A stretch of DNA of 64,000 bases from Crossaster papposus (GCA_037893245.1 JBAIAA010000749.1:558001-622000), one strand, 5' to 3'; counted from the stretch's first letter, positions 1-11,913 are shown. The notes: generated from the letters alone by a model not told the origin. Program-made: numbers and translations.

Positions 1-147
1 GAAAACAAATGCTGTTTTTCGTGCTTTTCTCGGCATACATGATTGTAAAACTCCGGACAGGTCAGTTAAACGATATTTACTGTAAAATATAACCCCCAAA
101 ATCCACCCATTATTAATAATTCAAGCAATTACCGATGGTGCGTACCA
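1..147 (-). mobile_element. Family A MITE, fragment entering from the left edge
   Basis: Minus-strand half of family A. It includes AACAAATGCTGTTTTTCG, the CATGATTGTAAAACTCCGGA block and the terminal AATTACCGATGGTGCGTAC. The other half is outside the window. Confidence 0.8.
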
Positions 148-169
148 GTGTTTACCTGTTCAAGATTTG

Positions 170-470
170 CTTGTTTTTTTACAACAGCTACATTAGACCT
201 CTTCTTGAATATGGCGCTCCTGTGTGGGATGGAGGATTATCAAATGCTCAGTCTAACCACCTTGAAAGCATTCAAAAAGGGCACTTTTGCAGGATGTGGT
301 TATTATAGTACATGTAGTTATTATGAAATGCTGCAAAGGTTCGGGATTACCACCTTAAAACAAAGAAAAGAATCTATACCTCATCTTAAAAATAAAAGAA
401 CCCTCATAAAATAATAAAAACTACCGGATACAGAATAGTGCTATTCCGCATCTTCTACATTTTGTATGAT
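170..470 (+). pseudogene. LINE (non-LTR retrotransposon) relic, C-terminal end of the reverse-transcriptase ORF
   Basis: One frame from about 178 reads a stretch with YIRPLLEYGAPVWDGG. This is the hallmark of the region just after the RT fingers/palm in CR1/Jockey-like LINEs (usual form: YxRPxLEYxxPVW). Near 285-297 the reading moves to another frame, which continues YYEMLQRFGITTLKQRKES, matching the usual L-G-I-x-x-L-x-x-R-R block. A further shifted stretch near 430 reads IQNSAIPHL, like the last residues of such ORFs. The frameshifts and the stops around 412 show it is dead. It directly abuts an A fragment at 1-147. The family assignment rests on motif recall only. Confidence 0.7.
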
Positions 471-1277
471 TCTGTTTAACCCTTTCTTTAACTTTTTCTT
501 TCTTTAACTTTTGTATGAAGCTTTCTCCCAATTTCATTGAAACTACAGATAATCCTCAAAGGAACCTTGTGGTTTGAGATGGTATTGTCGCTTTTTATGT
601 TGGAGTTTAGTCGCGGTCAGCCGACCCTGGGGAATTTGGCCGTTCAGCCAAAGCCCATGGACTTGTGCACAAAATAAGTTCTTTGTGTTTCACCGCCTAG
701 GTGGCTTTTCCCTCACAACATCATCAATCATGGCCCAGTGACAGCTGTTTATAGAGCCATATAAAATAAAAACAACGGCTGTTTATAATCATATAAAGGT
801 CTTCAGTCTGTATACTATACTGATGCTGTCTCAACTGTTTCAAAACACAACTGTTTCAAAACAGTATTTTATACGCGAATTCGAAACTCAGGGATCACAA
901 TTCACGGCGGCCACGCGGCCACGGCCGCCGATGCCTCTCTGTCTGGCCGACGTGCCCCTGGAAAAATTTACCTCCTCGCGGCCAACACTGCTGTGCCCTT
1001 TTTAATAATTTACTTTATACATGGTACTACATGCTTTTTATAACGGCAATTTTCTTCTCTCCGATCCCGAAGCGTGGCGTACCGACCATTCACCACGTCC
1101 GCAACCACATAGGAATTTAGTTTTGTTTTGACTATATCTTTGATGCGTCTCCAAAAGCAAGAAAGTTAACCATTGCATGTGTGTGTTTTTAATAAGTTTC
1201 TCGTAGCCAGGAAATGATCTTCTTTGATGCGCCGCAGATGGAGGAATAAAGTAAACAAACAATACAAAATGAGTGGC

Positions 1278-1840
1278 GTTGTAATTGTACTTACACTAAC
1301 CCTTGCCTGGCAGATACAGAATTTATTTAAAAGGCGTTGGTCGGTTTATTCCTCGAGCGAATTTATTTATCTCTTGGACCAACCAATGGTCAATAAATTG
1401 CGTAAGTACTTTTACAAAAGTGTGCCGTACTGATTTACAAAATGTATTTAAGATGTACAAATAAAAAGGTGTTAACAAAACCCTGAGCCTGTTTATTTAC
1501 GAAACCCTAGTCCTATTTTTTTTTAAATTCCTAAGGTTAATTATGTAATTGTCCTTTTTTTTTATAGAAAAAAACCCAGAAAGTGTACTTAAAGACTTAT
1601 TTGAATGAACTCCTAAAATTTCCCTAACAGATTTCAGGGGTAAATAACAATAGGATTTATTCTTGATTTTTCTGATATCTAATAAAATCGACATACACCT
1701 GACCATTAAATTACGAGGCTAACGAAATAAATTCCAGGTTTATTTAATAACATTGATTTCTGGGGGGTTTTTTGTTTAAAAAAACAAGATTTATAAGTGG
1801 TTTTACATAATAAACGATTTATAGTGCAAGAGGAATACAA
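1278..1840. repeat. Left inverted arm of the 1.3-7.2 kb composite block
   Basis: Several stretches are reverse complements of 6550-7212: CTTGCCTGGCAGATACAGAA against 7170-7195, GTACTTTTACAAAAGT-like sequence against 7060-7090, and AATAAACGATTTATAGTGCA against 6560-6580. Similarity is imperfect, with small insertions, and the right arm is about 100 bp longer. No coding frame of length is present. Confidence 0.7.
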
Positions 1841-2304
1841 TAGAACCACCGGGGAGGGGAGTTGGTCGGGAGTATTTTCCGAATATATTCCAAGTAGGGG
1901 CAAGAAATTCAGACAATGATTGACAGCTGACCTACAAAATGTATTACATTGTAGCAAGCGGGCCGACATGTGGCCGACCATTACTTTGGAATTTCAATAG
2001 GATGGGGAATGTCTCTTTGTGGCATACAATTACAACCAATAAAAAAGAGAGATTGTTAGGAAGGACATGTTCGGACGTTTCTTTTTTATGGGATGGTTTA
2101 TTTTTTATGTGGGGGGGAACAGGGGAAGAACACTCAGCCAATAACGAGACCGCGCCATATATGGTTTAAATTTGTGTAATATTTATCTGACTGGATTTTA
2201 TTGCTCTACTCAATCATCAAGAGCAAATCAAGAAGTGCCTGGCCGTATAATGTTGGCGTGTACAATCGTAGCGTGGAGGAAGGAATTGATGGTCATACCT
2301 GGTG

Positions 2305-2450
2305 AACAGGAGCCAATTCCATAAAAGCATTCTAAGCCTAGTTGGTTGCTAACTTCCTTTCTATCTCTAGTTCCTTGCTAAATCTATTCCATAAAACCAT
2401 TATACGCTTAGCAAGGTTCCTAGTTGCTTGCTAAAATTAGAATAGGTTTG
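2305..2450. repeat. Degenerate fragment resembling family E
   Basis: CAATTCCATAAAAGCATTCT, CTATTCCATAAAACCATTAT and repeated CTTAGCAAGG/TTGCTAA words recall the ends and interior of family E. It is diverged, so the assignment is tentative. Confidence 0.35.
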
Positions 2451-2559
2451 GGGTATGTCTAAATCCTTAGCACCATTCGAAGTGACCCTTAATCTTTCAT
2501 CTTTTGGGAATTTGTATTGACATCCTTATGCGCCGAGTCAAGGATAACCTTAAACTCCT

Positions 2560-4722
2560 GTATACTATTGTGTAACTTAGTGTGCATGATCGTCAAAAGT
2601 AGGATACACCATTAATAATTGCTTGAATTATCACGAATGGGTGGATTAGGGGGGTTGTATTTTATAGTAAATATCTGTCCGAAGTTTTACAATCTTGGAT
2701 GTCTAAAAAAAAACTAGAAAAACGGCGTTTGTTTTCAACCGGCGTCGGGCATTTGTTTTTATTATTCTTGGATTTTTCGCGATCGCCATCCGGCAATCAT
2801 AACATTATTTTTGTTACATTGTTGATAAATATTTTTTTTTTCTGAAATTGTATTGTATTTTATTGACATTTTTTAGGATTTGTCCTTTTTCTTCTTTTTC
2901 TTTCTAGAACTGACTGTTTTATTGAGGCCTACCTGATATGTGTATGCACCTTCAACAGATAGACGTTCCTAAAACTAATTGAAGTGTAGGCCTACATTAT
3001 ACTCGGGTGATTTCGCGTAGACCAGAATTCCTGGATCTGTTTACAAGCTGCTCTTGATTTTGTGATTTTACTTTCGTTGATAAAGCGGATCGTTTTGTGT
3101 TGACAGATTTGAAGTTTGTTTTGTAATTTTTGTGGCTGGATGAACTTTATCAACTCCACAATTCAACGAACAAGTTTGGATATCTCGAACCGACTTTCCC
3201 GCTGTATTTGTTTTCTCCTATCAGTGTTGTAGGTGTAATTAATTGCGTATGTGCAGTTGACATAATCTGTGTTTTAAAGTAATGCGACATGTACATTGTA
3301 CATGTAGTTTGACCGCCTCCGTGTCTGATAAATCTTGCCAGCCTGTATTTCAACATTACTTTGTATCCAGTAGTCTGTACGCGTTGCCGCCACGCGTGTT
3401 CCCCGCGTGAATATTATTATACACAATATCAGGAAATATGTTACGTTCACGTAGTCAGATCAGATAGACGACGGGAAAAATTTGCTTACCTTTATTATAT
3501 ATGTATGCAATGTGAAGACGTAAGGATTTGGAAAGAATAGAGAAGGCCTAGAAGGTTTGAGTTGTCAGCTGTGTTTTGTTGAAAAGAATGCCAATGCAAA
3601 AATAAGGCAACAACATTTTTTACCCTATTAGTTTGTGCACTGAAACTGTGTATGAAGAATTCACTGGATGTTATTTGAAACGAAAACTATTGCACTGAGA
3701 ATGCCTGCGCTGGATTTGGGCCATTACTGGTAGTGAAATTATTTTTCTTATCTCAGTCTGCATCAAATGTTACGGTCATCACTCTATTAGAGTACCAGTG
3801 TGAACCGTTTATGTACAGACAAATAGAGAGGGTTATGTGGTACATGTACATGAAAATCATAATACCTTGGTAATAAGCTGTTTCAAAGAGTAGCCACTGT
3901 TATTTGCTATCTGGACATGGGAGCCAAAATTCTGATTCAACACTTGTATTGGATGAACACTAATTACTCGTCCGATTATTCTTAAAAATATTCTACGACG
4001 GGTAAAGTGTGAGTATCAGACGACGTCGGTTTTCCAAACCAATAGCTACAGTTTCGTCTCCTGCTCCAGCCCGTTACTAAACTGCACGAATGCACTTCAT
4101 CTATAAAAAAACAATAGTATTAGAGACCAAGTCATAAGAGGTAGGTTTTTATTTGAAGCGTTCCGGAACTAGGACAAATCAGGAACTAAGAAAACAACCG
4201 TAGTGCGATCGACGAATTTTGTCACCCAGTCGAAGCTTGGGAATACCCATGATTTATTTATCAAAACTTACCCACTTTATTACTAAACCAAGAAGAGATT
4301 CGAACAGGTCAGTTAAATGACTTTATTCCTCTTGCACTATAAAGCGTTTATTATGTAAAATTACACTACGGAACCATTATAAATAAAAAAATGTAACGAG
4401 CTCTTACAATTTCCACGAAATATATCGTTTTTGTTAAAGACAAGAAAAACGGAAAATAAATCGTATTAAATTTTGCCCTTAAATTTGTTGGAAAAATGTT
4501 TAGGAGCTCAAAATATTAGGTGTTCAGGTTCCGTTTATTCTTTTTTTCTTTCTTTTAAAAAAACCAATGAAACCAGAAATAAATGTTATTAAATAAACCT
4601 GGAATTTATTTCGCTAGCCTTGTAGTTGTCAGGTGTACCTGTATGTCGATTTTTTTAGATATCAGAAAAACCAAGAATAAATCCTATTGTTATTTACCCC
4701 TGAAATCTGTTAGGGAATGGGA
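2560..4722 (+). repeat. Tandem duplication unit 1 (about 2.2 kb)
   Basis: From TGTATACTATTGTGTAACTT this stretch is nearly identical to 4798-6945, about 2235 bp further on. There are single-base differences and small indels, with long identical stretches. It starts inside an A fragment and ends in the sequence related to the inverted arms. Confidence 0.9.
2597..2810 (+). mobile_element. Family A MITE, partial (in duplication unit 1)
   Basis: Starts AGTAGGATACACCATTAATA, continues through GAATGGGTGGATTAG and CAACCGGCGTCGGGCAT to the GCGATCGCCATCCGGC centre, and lacks the second half. Confidence 0.8.
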
Positions 4723-4797
4723 TTGGGTATAACATAGGAACAAAGGAAAACACAATATCGAGCCTCGATCGTTATGTGGTTCACGACTGTGTGTGTA

Positions 4798-6945
4798 TGT
4801 ATACTATTGTGTAACTTATTGTGCATGATCGTCAAAAGTAGGATACACCATAATAATTGCTTGAATTATCACGAATGGGTGGATTAGGGGGGTTGTATTT
4901 TATATTAAATATCTGTCCGAAGTTTTACAATCTTGGATGCCTAAAAAAACCAAAAAAAACGGCGTTTGTTTTCAACCGGCGTCGGGCATTTGTTTTTATT
5001 CTTGGATTTTCCGCGATCGCCATCCCGCAATCATAACATTATTTTTATTCAAAACATTGTTGATAAATATATTTTTGTTCTGAAATTGTATTGTATTTTT
5101 ATTGACATTTTTAAGGATTTGTCCTTTTTCTTCTTTTTCTTTCTAGAACTGACTGTTTTATTGAGGCCTACCTGATATGTGTATGCACCTTCAACAGATA
5201 GACGTTCCTAAAACTAATTGAAGTGTACATTATACTCGGGTGATTTCGCGTAGACCAGAATTCCTGGATCTGTTTACAAGCTGCTCTTGATTTTGTGATT
5301 TTACTTTCGTTGATAAAGCGGATCGTTTTGTGTTGACAGATTTGAAGTTTGTTTTGTAATTTTTGTGGCTGGATGAACTTTATCAACTCCACAATTCAAC
5401 GAACAAGTTTGGATATCTCGAACCGACTTTCCCGCTGTATTTGTTTTCTCCTATCAGTGTTGTAGGTGTAATTAATTGCGTATGTGCAGTTGACATAATC
5501 TGTGTTTTAAAGTAATGCGACATGTACATTGTACATGTAGTTTGACCGCCTCCGTGTCTGATAAATCTTGCCAGCCTGTATTTCAACATTACTTTGTATC
5601 CAGTAGTCTGTACGCGTTGCCGCCACGCGTGTTCCCCGCGTGAATATTATTATACACAATATCAGGAAATATGTTACGTTCACGTAGTCAGATCAGATAG
5701 ACGACGGGAAAAATTTGCTTACCTTTATTATATATGTATGCAATGTGAAGACGTAAGGTTTTGGAAAGAATAGAGAAGGCCTAGAAGGTTTGAGTTGTCA
5801 GCTGTGTTTTGTTGAAAAGAATGCCAATGCAAAAATAAGGCAACAACATTTTTTACCCTATTAGTTTGTGCACTGAAACTGTGTATGAAGAATTCACTGG
5901 ATGTTATTTGAAACGAAAACTATTGCACTGAGAATGCCTGCGCTGGATTTGGGCCATTACTGGTAGTGAAATTATTTTTCTTATCTCAGTCTGCATCAAA
6001 TGTTACGGTCATCACTTTATTAGAGTACCAGTGTGAACCGTTTATGTACAGACAAATAGAGAGGGTTATGTGGTACATGTACATGAAAATCATAATACCT
6101 TGGTAATAAGCTGTTTCAAAGAGTAGCCACTGTTATTTGCTATCTGGACATGGGAGCCAAAATTCTGATTCAACACTTGTATTGGATGAACACTAATTAC
6201 TCGTCCGATTATTCTTTAAAATATTCTACGACGGGTAAAGTGCGAGTATCAGACGACGTCGGTTTTCCAAACCAATAGCTACAGTTTCGTCTCCTGCTCC
6301 AGCCCGTTACTAAACTGCACGAATGCACTTCATCTATAAAAAAAAAAGGGTATTGGAGACCAAGTCATAAGAGGTAGGTTTTTATTTGAAGCGATCCGGA
6401 ACTAGGACAAATCAGGAACTAAGAAAACAACCGCAGTGCGATCGACGAATTTTGTCACCCAGTCGAAGCTTGGGAATACCCATGATTTATTTATCCTAAA
6501 CTTACCCACTTTATTACTAAACCAAGAAGAGATTCGAACAGGTCAGTTAAATGACTTTATTCCTCTTGCACTATAAAGCGTTTATTATGTAAAATTACAC
6601 CACAGAACCATTATAAATTAAAAAATGTAACGAGCTCTTACAATTTTCACGAAATATATCGTTTTTGTTAAAGACAAGAAAAACGGAAAATAAATCGTAT
6701 TAAATTTTGCCCTTAAATTTGTTGGAAAAATGTTTAGGAGCTCAAAATATTAGGTGTTAAGGTTCCGTTTATTCTTTTTTTCTTTCTTTTTAAAAAAACA
6801 ATGAAACCAGAAATAAATGTTATTAAAAAAACCTGGAATTTATTTCGCTAGCCTTGTAGTTGTCAGGTGTACCTGTATGTCGATTTTTTTAGATATCAGA
6901 AAAACCAAGAATATATCAAATTATTATTTACCCCTGAAATCGGTT
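4798..6945 (+). repeat. Tandem duplication unit 2 (about 2.2 kb)
   Basis: Second copy of 2560-4722. A 207-bp ORF-sized stretch (5383-5589) is identical to 3150-3356. Divergence looks no greater than allelic variation in a polymorphic marine invertebrate. The unit runs on into the right inverted arm at its 3' end. Confidence 0.9.
4836..5045 (+). mobile_element. Family A MITE, partial (in duplication unit 2)
   Basis: Same fragment as at 2597-2810, carried by the tandem duplication. Confidence 0.8.
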
Positions 6946-7212
6946 GGAAAAATCTTTAAGTATCCTTTCTCTTTTTGTCTTTAAAAACAAGGACAATAAC
7001 ATAATTAACCTTAGGAATATAACCTTTTTATTTGTTCATCTTAATACATTTTGTAAATAAGTACGGCAAACTTTTGCAAAATTACTTACAGCCAACTTAA
7101 TGGCCATCGGTTGGGTCTCGAGATAAATAAATTCGCTCCAGGAATATACCGACCAGGGCCTATTAAATAAATTCTGTATCTGCCTGGCCAGGGTTGGCAT
7201 AAGTAAATACAA
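6550..7212. repeat. Right inverted arm of the composite block
   Basis: Reverse complement of 1278-1840, with an extra stretch near 6600-6800. The 3' part (6945-7212) is not present after unit 1, so the tandem duplication ended inside the arm. Confidence 0.7.
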
Positions 7213-8533
7213 TGTATCTTTTTGGAGATAAGAGGGCCTGGACAACATTCTTTGAGTAGCTATTTGTGTTGAGAGAAGTCTGCGCTGAAAAAAGAAAGTC
7301 AACACCCAATGACAATGAAGATTTTTTTAACTGGACAACAGGATTGGATAACAATTATGTCACTGGGGAAGTGGTGAGCGGTGAGCGGTGCTGAGGCTTT
7401 GATGTTGGTCTTTTCAAGAAACTCGGTCGGGTCATTGTAATCTTTTAAGAACTGGTATTGCGATATCGCCCAAGCTTACTCTGAAGATGCATGCGCTTAT
7501 GCTTATCTTGGCATTTTTTTCACTAGACCGCCGGACTACTTAGGAAAGGTTTTTTATTAGACCGCCGCTGTTTTGACTAGAATTTGGCTAGCGGACCAGC
7601 GTTAAGGTCGAACCCTGATATTGTACGTTTTCACCATTAATTGTTCTCAACTGATCAGCGCGCGGCCCGAGAGTACAACCGGTGGCACGCGCAGGTGATG
7701 TGAAGAGCTTGCGCGGAGAGCTTGCGTGGAGCCCGCGCCTGGGAGCTTCCACGAGTGGAAGCGTGGCAAGAACTACTTTCTTTTTGCAGATCTACATAAT
7801 GTGCATTGTGTGTCATTTCCTTACACGCGCGGAAAACTATTTTTGCCTCGCGTGTGATTGCTTTTCAGACATTCAAAAACGGCTAAATACACGCGTGGCC
7901 CTCGTCCCCCACGCGTGAATCCCTCGCGTGGATCCAATTAATTTCGAGCCGTACTGTATGACAAACATGAGCATCCACAATGCTCTTTGGCACTGATTGA
8001 TGTGAACAAAAACCACTAAAACCGAGATTAACTTTATAAGGGGAACATTTGAGACAAGGACAATATCTGATGCGATATTTGGTTGCTAACAGTGTGCCGT
8101 GTGTCTGGGGGATTTTTCGTGGCCCGCCTTCCACAGGATTCTCCTGGAAAACTGCCTAGAATCAATCTATCGTTACACTTCTATACAATAGTTATTTCAT
8201 TTTTTTGAAACGTTCTCATTCTTTTTCTTTGTGATAATCGTTTCTTCCGACTTCGTGTTTTTATATTCTCCACAGTTCACTTGATTGTTTTTTAGTACTA
8301 CCTATTGTCTTATATTTGTACCCATTCCCGCTGTGAATATGACCACTGATGCCGGCACGGCGTTAAACCCTAAACTCACTCACTATTTGGTTGCTGTGAT
8401 TTCCTTGGGCAGGCTTTGTTGGATGCACATACCCGTTGTCGTTTTAACCAAGATTGCATTTTCAGCAGGCATGAGGACGTGGAAAAGTGGCAAATAGGGA
8501 GTTGGTTGCTACTGCTTACCCCGCTGCCTACCT
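7213..8533. other. Gene-free stretch with a GC-richer part at 7640-8130
   Basis: No exon or element end recognised. The block at 7640-8130 is rich in CGCG/ACGCGT words and has short unsupported ORFs on both strands. Around 8330-8390 the words GCCGGCACGGCGTTAAACCC and AAACTCACTCA look like a dispersed repeat tail common in marine invertebrates; no boundaries are visible. Confidence 0.4.
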
Positions 8534-9280
8534 AGTCTTGGTTGCAAAACATTCTCATCGCAGTATGCAGCGCGCGTAGGCCGACGGTGTGGGCGCCCCC
8601 CTGGCGTACACCGTCAGGCCCGTACGCAGGGGGGTGCGACAGGTGCAAAAAAATTACCAAAAGGTCCACATTTTCCGGGGTAAATAATGGTATTTTGATG
8701 TAGAAATAACTGTACTGCAGGCACACGAAAAAGGTTTGCCCCATTTTTGGTCCCATCAGTACAAATTCGCCCCCCAAATTACCAAAAGGTTCACATTGTC
8801 CGGGGTAAATAATGGTATTTTGATGTAGAAATAACGGTACTGGCCAGGACATTTTTGGTTTCATTTTTGTTCCCATCAGTACAAATTCGCACCCCCCCCA
8901 AAAAAAATAATCCTGCGTACGGGCCTGACCGTAGACCAGACCACGCCATTACCTTCGAATAGGTCGTCTTGGCTAACTCACATAATCGCTCGTAAAATTT
9001 CGAGCAGAATTTTGTATCATTTGCATGCGCGTGTGACGTTGTGTGCATAATTACGTGACGTAACAGAGACTTGACTAATGAGTCAGCGATTAATCATGTT
9101 ACGTCATGAGATTATTCATTCAACATCGCATGCAAATGCGACACAATTCTGCTCGGAATTTTTTGAGCGATTATGTGAGTTAGCCAAGATCACCTATTTG
9201 AAAATCATGGCGTGGTCTACGGCGTACGTTAGAGGGCGCCCGCATCGGCGGACGTCTAGGACTTCTTGCAACCAAGACTA
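8534..9280. mobile_element. Large palindromic element P (fold-back)
   Basis: AGTCTTGGTTGCAA at 8534 is answered by TTGCAACCAAGACT at 9266. Inner blocks match too: CACGCCATTACCTTCGAA against 9185-9215, CTAACTCACATAATCGCT against 9165-9185, and GAGCAGAATTTTGT against 9140-9155. The centre is near 9065-9085. The left arm is longer only because element Q is inserted at 8614-8928. No transposase is visible. Confidence 0.8.
8614..8928. mobile_element. Element Q nested in P: 17-bp TIRs and 3-bp target duplication
   Basis: Begins TCAGGCCCGTACGCAGG and ends with its exact reverse complement at 8912-8928. It is flanked by CCG at 8611-8613 and 8929-8931. The right arm of P has the uninterrupted site with one CCG (CGTACGCCGTAGACC in reverse complement, near 9217-9232). 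Inside, a unit containing ACCAAAAGG, CACATT and AATAATGGTATTTTGATG occurs twice (about 8651-8770 and 8776-8900). A 3-bp target duplication would suit PIF/Harbinger- or CACTA-like elements; the class is not proven. Confidence 0.85.
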
Positions 9281-9493
9281 CTGCCTCCCCTACACCCTCA
9301 AAAGAGAGATGAGGATTGTCACAAAGGACACACCTGGGGGAAGCTATTAAAACCCTAACCCTCTAGGCAGAGTTGCATTCCTTTAAGTCCATCACAAGTC
9401 TTTCAGTCTCAAGTCAAGTCACTAGCTATTAAAACGAACCTTATAGGTAGTTTACAACATTTGCAAACAACGACAAAAAACAAAACTACCAAC

Positions 9494-9881
9494 TTAAAGG
9501 GATCGTATACGTTTGGTAATTGGAACCCACTGTTTGTTTCAATCCTATACATGTATACCATAAAACGAACCTGTAAAAATTTCATTTCAAAAGGTGGTAG
9601 CGATTTTGAGATATTGCCGAAATTCTGGAGCGGTTTTATCCACGCAGGAAGATAAATCTTCATTTGAATACACACTCTGAGAAACGTCACTGCAGTAACG
9701 CTTTTCAGATTCAAATTTTGGGGGACAAAAAGTAATATCTTGATCCATAACTGCACTACTTCGAAGTGAAAAGTTTCTAAAAATGCATTATACTATCCAA
9801 AGCTGCTGTACTTCTTACCAAGTAAGTTTTTATTGCCATTAATTTTTTGGAGTAATTACCAAACGTATACGATCCCTTTAA
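9494..9881 (+). mobile_element. Family H MITE, complete, TTAA-flanked
   Basis: TTAA at 9494 is followed by AGGGATCGTATACGTTTGGT. The reverse complement closes at 9850-9881 before the second TTAA. Length is about 380 bp with no coding capacity. TTAA target choice is characteristic of piggyBac-like transposases. The ends resemble family A. Confidence 0.85.
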
Positions 9882-10049
9882 TAGGAAATTGACTGCAACT
9901 TGTAAGTGAATAAGTCTCAACACCGTGAACAAATAACAATGGATGTTCATTGTTGGTTCACCATGTTTCTTTTGTTACATGTAGATGTTCATAGTGCAAG
10001 CATCCTGTGAAATTATGGCGTCTGGTGAAAATTGGAAGTTGTGTAATAA

Positions 10050-10440
10050 TTTCCAATATTGGTTGCCGACCATCGTTTGAACTTGTTTTTTATATTTGCT
10101 GCCCCTGGCCAGTTTACCCAATTTACCGTTAGTTGGTCCAGATCTTGTTTGCAATCTGTTGCATATCAGTGAATGGGTGCAAGCCAGCTAGTCTAGTTCC
10201 CTGACCTGACAATTTCCTGACATCTATAGAATGCTGAAGTGGGGTCAGGTAACTCTGGTAACCAGGGGAAAAAAGTGCAATTTGTTTTTTTCCTGGCATC
10301 TATAAATGGAAAACTTTAAAAAGTGCAGTGTGACAGTATTTGCTGTTTATATTCTAACCCCCAAATCCCCATTTATTCTGAACATAACAGCAAAAGCAAT
10401 AGCTTAATTAAGTTATCAAGAGGCATTTTTGAGGGGCATA
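10050..10440 (-). mobile_element. Family B element (minus orientation), boundaries approximate
   Basis: Shares GAATGGGTGCAAGCCAGCTA, TTCCCTGACCTGACAATTTC and CTAACCCCCAAATCCC with 18790-19190 and, in reverse, with 49420-49920. Confidence 0.6.
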
Positions 10441-10519
10441 CATGTAAGTGGTTTTTTTGTTCAACAAAACGTCAGCACCAAAACATATTCCTTAGCATTT
10501 GTTTTCACCACAATGTTAA

Positions 10520-11246
10520 TGGGCCAGTCACAAATCAGTTGCGATGCGTCGGCGATGGGTAAAACCGGGAAATTTGAACAAAATCTTGAGACAGATCTCA
10601 CGATTTTGCACCCGTCGGAGGCGCTCTCCGGACGCCTGCGGCTTGTCGCAAATTTTTTAGGCATCGCCACACCCGTCGCGGTCCCCAACTTTGAACTTAA
10701 AATTTTAAGATTGCTCGCAAGATTTTTCACCCATTTTGGGCATCCCAGACACAATCTCCGATGACCTACGATGCCCTCCGATTAATCGGAGGTGTCCTCC
10801 GAATAATCTGAGACTAGTCGCAAGATTCTGTGTGGGATTGGAAATTCAGGTTGAGATTCAATGTCTGCGAGTGGTCTCCGGCGCCCTCCGACTGAATCGG
10901 AGGCGCCCTGCGACGATTCGTACGCTTTCTGTGATCGTCTCCGACGAATCGTACGGTGGAATCGTAGTAAATCGCCGTGTATATAAGGGCGCCTCCGATC
11001 GGATCGCTAAAAGTTTGAGACGCTCTTGCTGCAGATATCGTCTCCGATGCAATCGGAGGCGATCGGAGGCTAATCCCACGATTTTTCGACAAAACCGGGT
11101 CAAAATCCTTGAAAAAATCTCAGACAATGTGACTGCTCCACTTTTATTAGGATTATTGCTAGGATTGTTCAAGGATTCTTTATTTTCTACGACGACCCCC
11201 GGCCAAACTAATCCCCGACAGATCGCCGACATTGTGACTGGGCCAT
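10520..11246. mobile_element. Element R: TTAA-flanked, full of TCCGA/TCGGA palindromes
   Basis: TGGGCCAGTCACAA at 10520 is answered by TTGTGACTGGGCCA (13 of 14 paired) at 11232-11246. TTAA lies at 10516-10519 and 11250-11253. The body is GC-richer than its surroundings and contains many short palindromes built on CTCCGAT-N-ATCGGAG (for example 10779-10797, 10888-10907, 11040-11060) and ACGATTCGTACG-type words. A 170-codon open frame from 10736 is arginine-rich and looks like a by-product of this composition. Confidence 0.65.
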
Positions 11247-11609
11247 AAGTTAAACTCGTAAATGTTGAAAAAAAGCAGGCATAATCGGTAAAAAAGGAAA
11301 GAAAAAGCACAGACATCTGCCCTGTGGTGTTAATTTCAAGCCTGACCAGTTTTCATCTATTACATGCCTGCATGTGGTTAATTACTTTTCTCGTTTCATT
11401 ATGTTCATGATTTTTAAAAGGGAATAAATATGTGGTTGGCAGGTTTTAAACAAGTATGTTTCAAACCGGCTCATGGGCATGTATACACTGTACATGTAGG
11501 CGCATTAATGCCCGAACCTTAACAATGACATTAACACGTCAAGGCCTTAAGCCGGTTTTAAGCATACTAGTTTAAAACCGGCCAACCAGAAATTTGTATT
11601 ACCATCCAT

Positions 11610-11913
11610 CAGGGTTGTAGTCGAGTCCCTGCAAGTCCTTTCACAAGTCCTTTCGTGAAGCCAGTCACAAGTCCCTTCATAAAGGCAGTCACAAGTAACT
11701 GGATGAATAATGACAAAGGAATGCCTTTGTCAAAGCTGATTTAAATAGCTTGTGATTTGAATTGGAACTGAAGGACTTGTGATGGACTTGCAGGGACTTG
11801 CAGGGACTTGCAGGGACTTGCAGGGACTTGCAGGGACTTGCAGGGACTTGCAGGGACTTGCAGGGACTTGCAGGGACTTGCAGGGACTTGTGATGGACTC
11901 GACTACATCCCTG
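11610..11913. mobile_element. hAT-like MITE with an internal 10-bp minisatellite
   Basis: Begins CAGGGTTGTAGTCGAGTCC and ends GGACTCGACTACATCCCTG, imperfect inverted repeats. It is flanked by an exact 8-bp duplication CCATCCAT at 11602-11609 and 11914-11921. CAGGG ends with an 8-bp target duplication are typical of hAT-superfamily transposons. There is no transposase, so it is non-autonomous. Confidence 0.85.
11785..11890 (+). repeat. 10-bp minisatellite, unit GGGACTTGCA
   Basis: About eleven uninterrupted copies inside the hAT-like MITE. The unit matches the sequence next to the MITE's left terminus (GAGTCCCTGCAAGTCC, reverse complement). Confidence 0.95.

Noticed and set aside
3150..5589. 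Identical 68-codon ORF present twice (3150-3356 and 5383-5589)
   Set aside because: The identity comes from the 2.2-kb tandem duplication. The peptide shows no family features and the surrounding sequence is repeat-like.
8290..8500. Small 70-codon ORF near 8285
   Set aside because: It overlaps a repeat-like tail (GGCACGGCGTTAAACCC) common in such genomes and shows no protein features.
10736..11248. 170-codon ORF and a 152-codon antisense ORF
   Set aside because: Both lie inside element R and consist of Arg/Ser/Leu strings caused by repeated CTCCGA/TCGGAG words. No domain.
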